From Rhizobium sp. L51/94 (GTDB lineage: Bacteria; Pseudomonadota; Alphaproteobacteria; Rhizobiales; Rhizobiaceae), in NCBI RefSeq assembly GCF_019355555.1, contig NZ_CP072141.1:2970001-3034000 (forward strand): 64,000 nucleotides of DNA, written 5' to 3'. Below are positions 62,359-64,000 of this stretch, one piece after another. The notes beneath the pieces were generated by a model that was given only the letters and a program-made list of their open reading frames with translations, was not told the origin of the DNA and ran no database searches. Each line of letters opens with the position of its first letter. Position 1 is the stretch's first letter. The position numbers and the translations under genes were made by a program.

Positions 62359-62865
62359 ATGGGGCAGGATCATATCCGCTACGATATTCTGGCACAGGAC
62401 GCTCTGCGCGGAGTTATCCGTAAGGTTCTGACCGAGGTCGGCACGACCGGCCGCCTGCCCGGCGACCACCACTTCTTCATTACATTCCTGACCGGCGCCG
62501 CTGGCGTGCGCATCTCCCAGCATCTGAAGTCGAAGTATCCGGAGCAGATGACCATCGTCATCCAGCACCAGTTCTGGGAGCTGAAGATCACCGAAACCCA
62601 TTTCGAGATCGGCCTGTCGTTCTCTGACGTACCGGAAAAGCTGGTGGTGCCTTTCAACGCCATCCGCGGTTTCTATGATCCGTCGGTGAATTTCGAGCTC
62701 GAATTCGACGTGCCTCTCAGCGACGAGGAAGAATTGCCGAGTGGCGAGATCACCGCATATCCCGTCAATACGGATACACCGGTCGAGCACATCGCCACCA
62801 ACGAAAGCGAGCCGAAGAAGCCCGGCTCCGTCGTGTCGCTGGATGCATTTCGCAAGAAACAGTGA
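62359..62865 (+). CDS. sspB: SspB-type ClpXP adaptor for ssrA-tagged proteins
   Basis: A 168-residue SspB of the alphaproteobacterial class. Core DIRYDILAQDAL-like start, FFITFLTGAAGVRISQHL and QHQFWELKITETHFEIGLSF form the tag-binding domain; a flexible linker follows and the end SVVSLDAFRKKQ matches the short ClpX-binding (XB) tail. It hands tagged proteins to ClpXP. The start ATG 62359 fits the family; 62278 would add 27 residues across the tmRNA spacer. It lies immediately downstream of ssrA. Confidence 0.93.
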   Translation: MGQDHIRYDILAQDALRGVIRKVLTEVGTTGRLPGDHHFFITFLTGAAGVRISQHLKSKYPEQMTIVIQHQFWELKITETHFEIGLSFSDVPEKLVVPFNAIRGFYDPSVNFELEFDVPLSDEEELPSGEITAYPVNTDTPVEHIATNESEPKKPGSVVSLDAFRKKQ

Positions 62866-62902
62866 AATCACGGCCCCAGGCGATGCGTTGGGGAGCGGAT
62901 CG

Positions 62903-63097
62903 ATGACTGCAGAGATCGTCAACCTGAAACAGTTTCGAAAGCAGCAGGCACGCTCCGACAAGGAGAAGCAGGCCGAGCAGAACCGCATCACTTTCGGCCG
63001 CACCAAGAGCGAAAAGAAGCTGACGACAACGCTCAACGACAAGGCTAGCAAGGCGCTGGACGACGGACATATCGAGCAGCCGTCGACTGACAAATAA
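62903..63097 (+). CDS. DUF4169-family small protein, 64 aa
   Basis: A 64-residue, highly charged protein (IVNLKQFRKQQARSDKEKQ) of the DUF4169 family, found in many alphaproteobacteria next to sspB. ATG 62903 follows GGAG at 7 bases. It is probably partly disordered. Function unknown; the 37-base spacing suggests an operon with sspB. Confidence 0.75.
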   Translation: MTAEIVNLKQFRKQQARSDKEKQAEQNRITFGRTKSEKKLTTTLNDKASKALDDGHIEQPSTDK

Positions 63098-63183
63098 GCC
63101 GCAAGCTTGGCGGGTCCACGCAGTCAAATACGTCCGGTCGATCGATTTACAGTCGTTTCCGAAAAAGCGTCCACCAGGCCATC

Positions 63184-63405
63184 ATGATCCGCAAACACTC
63201 CGCCACGCTCCATGGCCACCGCACCAGCTTCACGCTGGAGGATGGTTTCTGGGACGAACTGAAGCTGATTGCCAATGCACGTGGCCTGTCGCAGGCCGCA
63301 CTTATCGCCGAAATCGACGATAGGAGATCTCCGGAAAGCAACCTGTCGTCAGCGCTGAGGCTCCATGTCCTACAATGGCTGAAGGACGCTGCCAGAAAAG
63401 AGTGA
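63184..63405 (+). CDS. Ribbon-helix-helix (RHH_4) domain protein, 73 aa
   Basis: A 73-residue protein resembling RHH_4: an N-terminal beta strand (KHSATLHGHRTSFTLEDGFWDEL) and helices (LIANARGLSQAALIAEI, SALRLHVLQWLKDAA). Such proteins bind DNA as dimers; target unknown. ATG 63184 follows CAGG weakly. Third member of the small gene set after sspB. Confidence 0.7.
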   Translation: MIRKHSATLHGHRTSFTLEDGFWDELKLIANARGLSQAALIAEIDDRRSPESNLSSALRLHVLQWLKDAARKE

Positions 63406-63428
63406 CGACCAGCGACTGCCCCGCCTGA

Positions 63429-64000
63429 TCAGAACTTTTGCGGTGGAGTGGAAAAATCCGGAACAGTCAGCGGTGCCGGTAAAGGTGGCTGCTGCTGCGA
63501 TTTGGCTTTCTGTTCGGCATCGGCTTTTGCCTTGACCTCAGCTTCAGCCCGTGCCGCCTCGTTTGCCTGAAATTTGGCCAAGGCCTCAGCACGTGCCTTC
63601 GTTGCCGCTTTGATCTTGGCCTTTACGGCGGCATCGGCCTTCGCCTTTTCTTCCGCCTGCGCCTGCGCTTCGGCCTGTGCCTTGGCCGCAGCGTCAGCTT
63701 CAGCCTTGGCGGCGGCATCGGCTTCCGCCTGCAGCTTTGCTTTCGTCGCCGCCTCCGCCTGTCGCTGCGTCTCGGCCTGTTCGGCCAGCATTCTCAGGCG
63801 CTCCTCCTCGGCCTTGCGCTGCTCCTCGATGACTGCATCCTGCTGGCGCTTGATATCGCGCTCGGTGGCTGCGAATTTCGTGAGCGCCACCTCGCGCCTC
63901 AACCGCTGCTTTTCCAGCACACCAGATTGCAGCCGCTCGACCCGGCGTCGTTCGCGCTCGAAGGCCCGCAAGGACAGGAAGCTGGTGACAGCGCTGGAAT
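63429..64000 (-). CDS. Coiled-coil, Ala/Lys/Glu-rich protein (truncated by window edge)
   Basis: The frame is open to the right edge, so the N-terminal part is missing. What is visible is about 190 residues: a basic start (RAFERERRRVERL), a long charged coiled coil with repeated EADAAAKAEADAAAKAQAEAQ-like units (each 20 residues or less), and a Pro-rich end (QQPPLPAPLTVPDFSTPP). It resembles TolA-like or periplasmic linker proteins, but no specific domain is visible. Function unknown. Confidence 0.65.
   Translation of the reverse strand, partial: SSAVTSFLSLRAFERERRRVERLQSGVLEKQRLRREVALTKFAATERDIKRQQDAVIEEQRKAEEERLRMLAEQAETQRQAEAATKAKLQAEADAAAKAEADAAAKAQAEAQAQAEEKAKADAAVKAKIKAATKARAEALAKFQANEAARAEAEVKAKADAEQKAKSQQQPPLPAPLTVPDFSTPPQKF

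Noticed and set aside
63500..63800. Repeated Ala/Lys/Glu codons as a DNA repeat or CRISPR
   Set aside because: The repetition follows codons of a coiled coil, with no regular spacer and no conserved repeat unit.

Overview
The window is about 61% GC chromosomal DNA from an alphaproteobacterium, almost certainly a member of the Rhizobiaceae (Rhizobium, Agrobacterium, Neorhizobium or a close relative). Evidence: a circularly permuted two-piece tmRNA gene with an ANTNYAEARLAA tag, an alphaproteobacterial-type SspB, a long DegP-like protease next to hflKC, the ilvC / ilvIH / miaA / serB / degP / hflCK / folA / thyA backbone, and GGAAC-N16/17-GTT motifs of the EcfG (RpoE2) general-stress sigma factor. 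No insertion sequence, prophage, CRISPR array or conjugative gene is visible. The only tRNA is tRNA-Lys(CTT).

Layout. 0-4 kb: the end of an unknown gene, a phosphodiester-glycosidase-like secreted protein, an entericidin-like lipoprotein, and a LysR regulator divergent from two small DUF1127-like proteins. 4-13.3 kb: signalling block with a GlxA/AraC regulator, two paired double-receiver proteins (one a diguanylate cyclase), a large MscS-type channel, and a translationally coupled three-gene cascade (CHASE3 kinase, single-domain receiver, receiver-HisKA_2 kinase) behind an EcfG-type promoter. 13.4-24 kb: Rrf2 regulator, FAD/NAD(P) protein, a stress locus with two outward-facing EcfG promoters, xthA, an orphan YkoF gene under a TPP riboswitch, and a periplasmic oxidoreductase-fold protein coupled to a GGDEF-EAL protein. 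24-33 kb: PhzF, a Nudix-like protein, a 2OG-Fe(II) oxygenase, an FbpABC-like importer, an aminotransferase and a Phd/VapC toxin-antitoxin pair. 33-45.8 kb: ilvC, regulators paired with oxidoreductases (AraC-ADH, Lrp-racemase, HxlR-QorB), NDH-2, pdxJ, a RecD-like helicase, a LysE exporter and an aldo/keto reductase. 45.8-61.7 kb: ilvH-ilvI behind a leader-peptide attenuator, a HerA-like ATPase, miaA and serB starting back to back, degP, hflC-hflK, folA, yghU, a cytochrome c, nhaA and thyA. 61.9-64 kb: ssrA followed directly by sspB, two small conserved genes and a truncated coiled-coil gene.

How the parts work together. Branched-chain amino acid synthesis is represented by ilvC and ilvIH, the latter controlled by a leader peptide rich in Ile, Leu and Val codons. 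Protein quality control is dense: DegP, HflKC (regulators of FtsH), tmRNA and its ClpXP adaptor SspB. Stress control appears as EcfG-type promoters in front of a kinase operon, an SDR/PNPOx operon and a small-protein/Nudix operon. Several start codons are TTG or GTG with good ribosome binding sites. All names come from reading the translated sequences; no database search was run.
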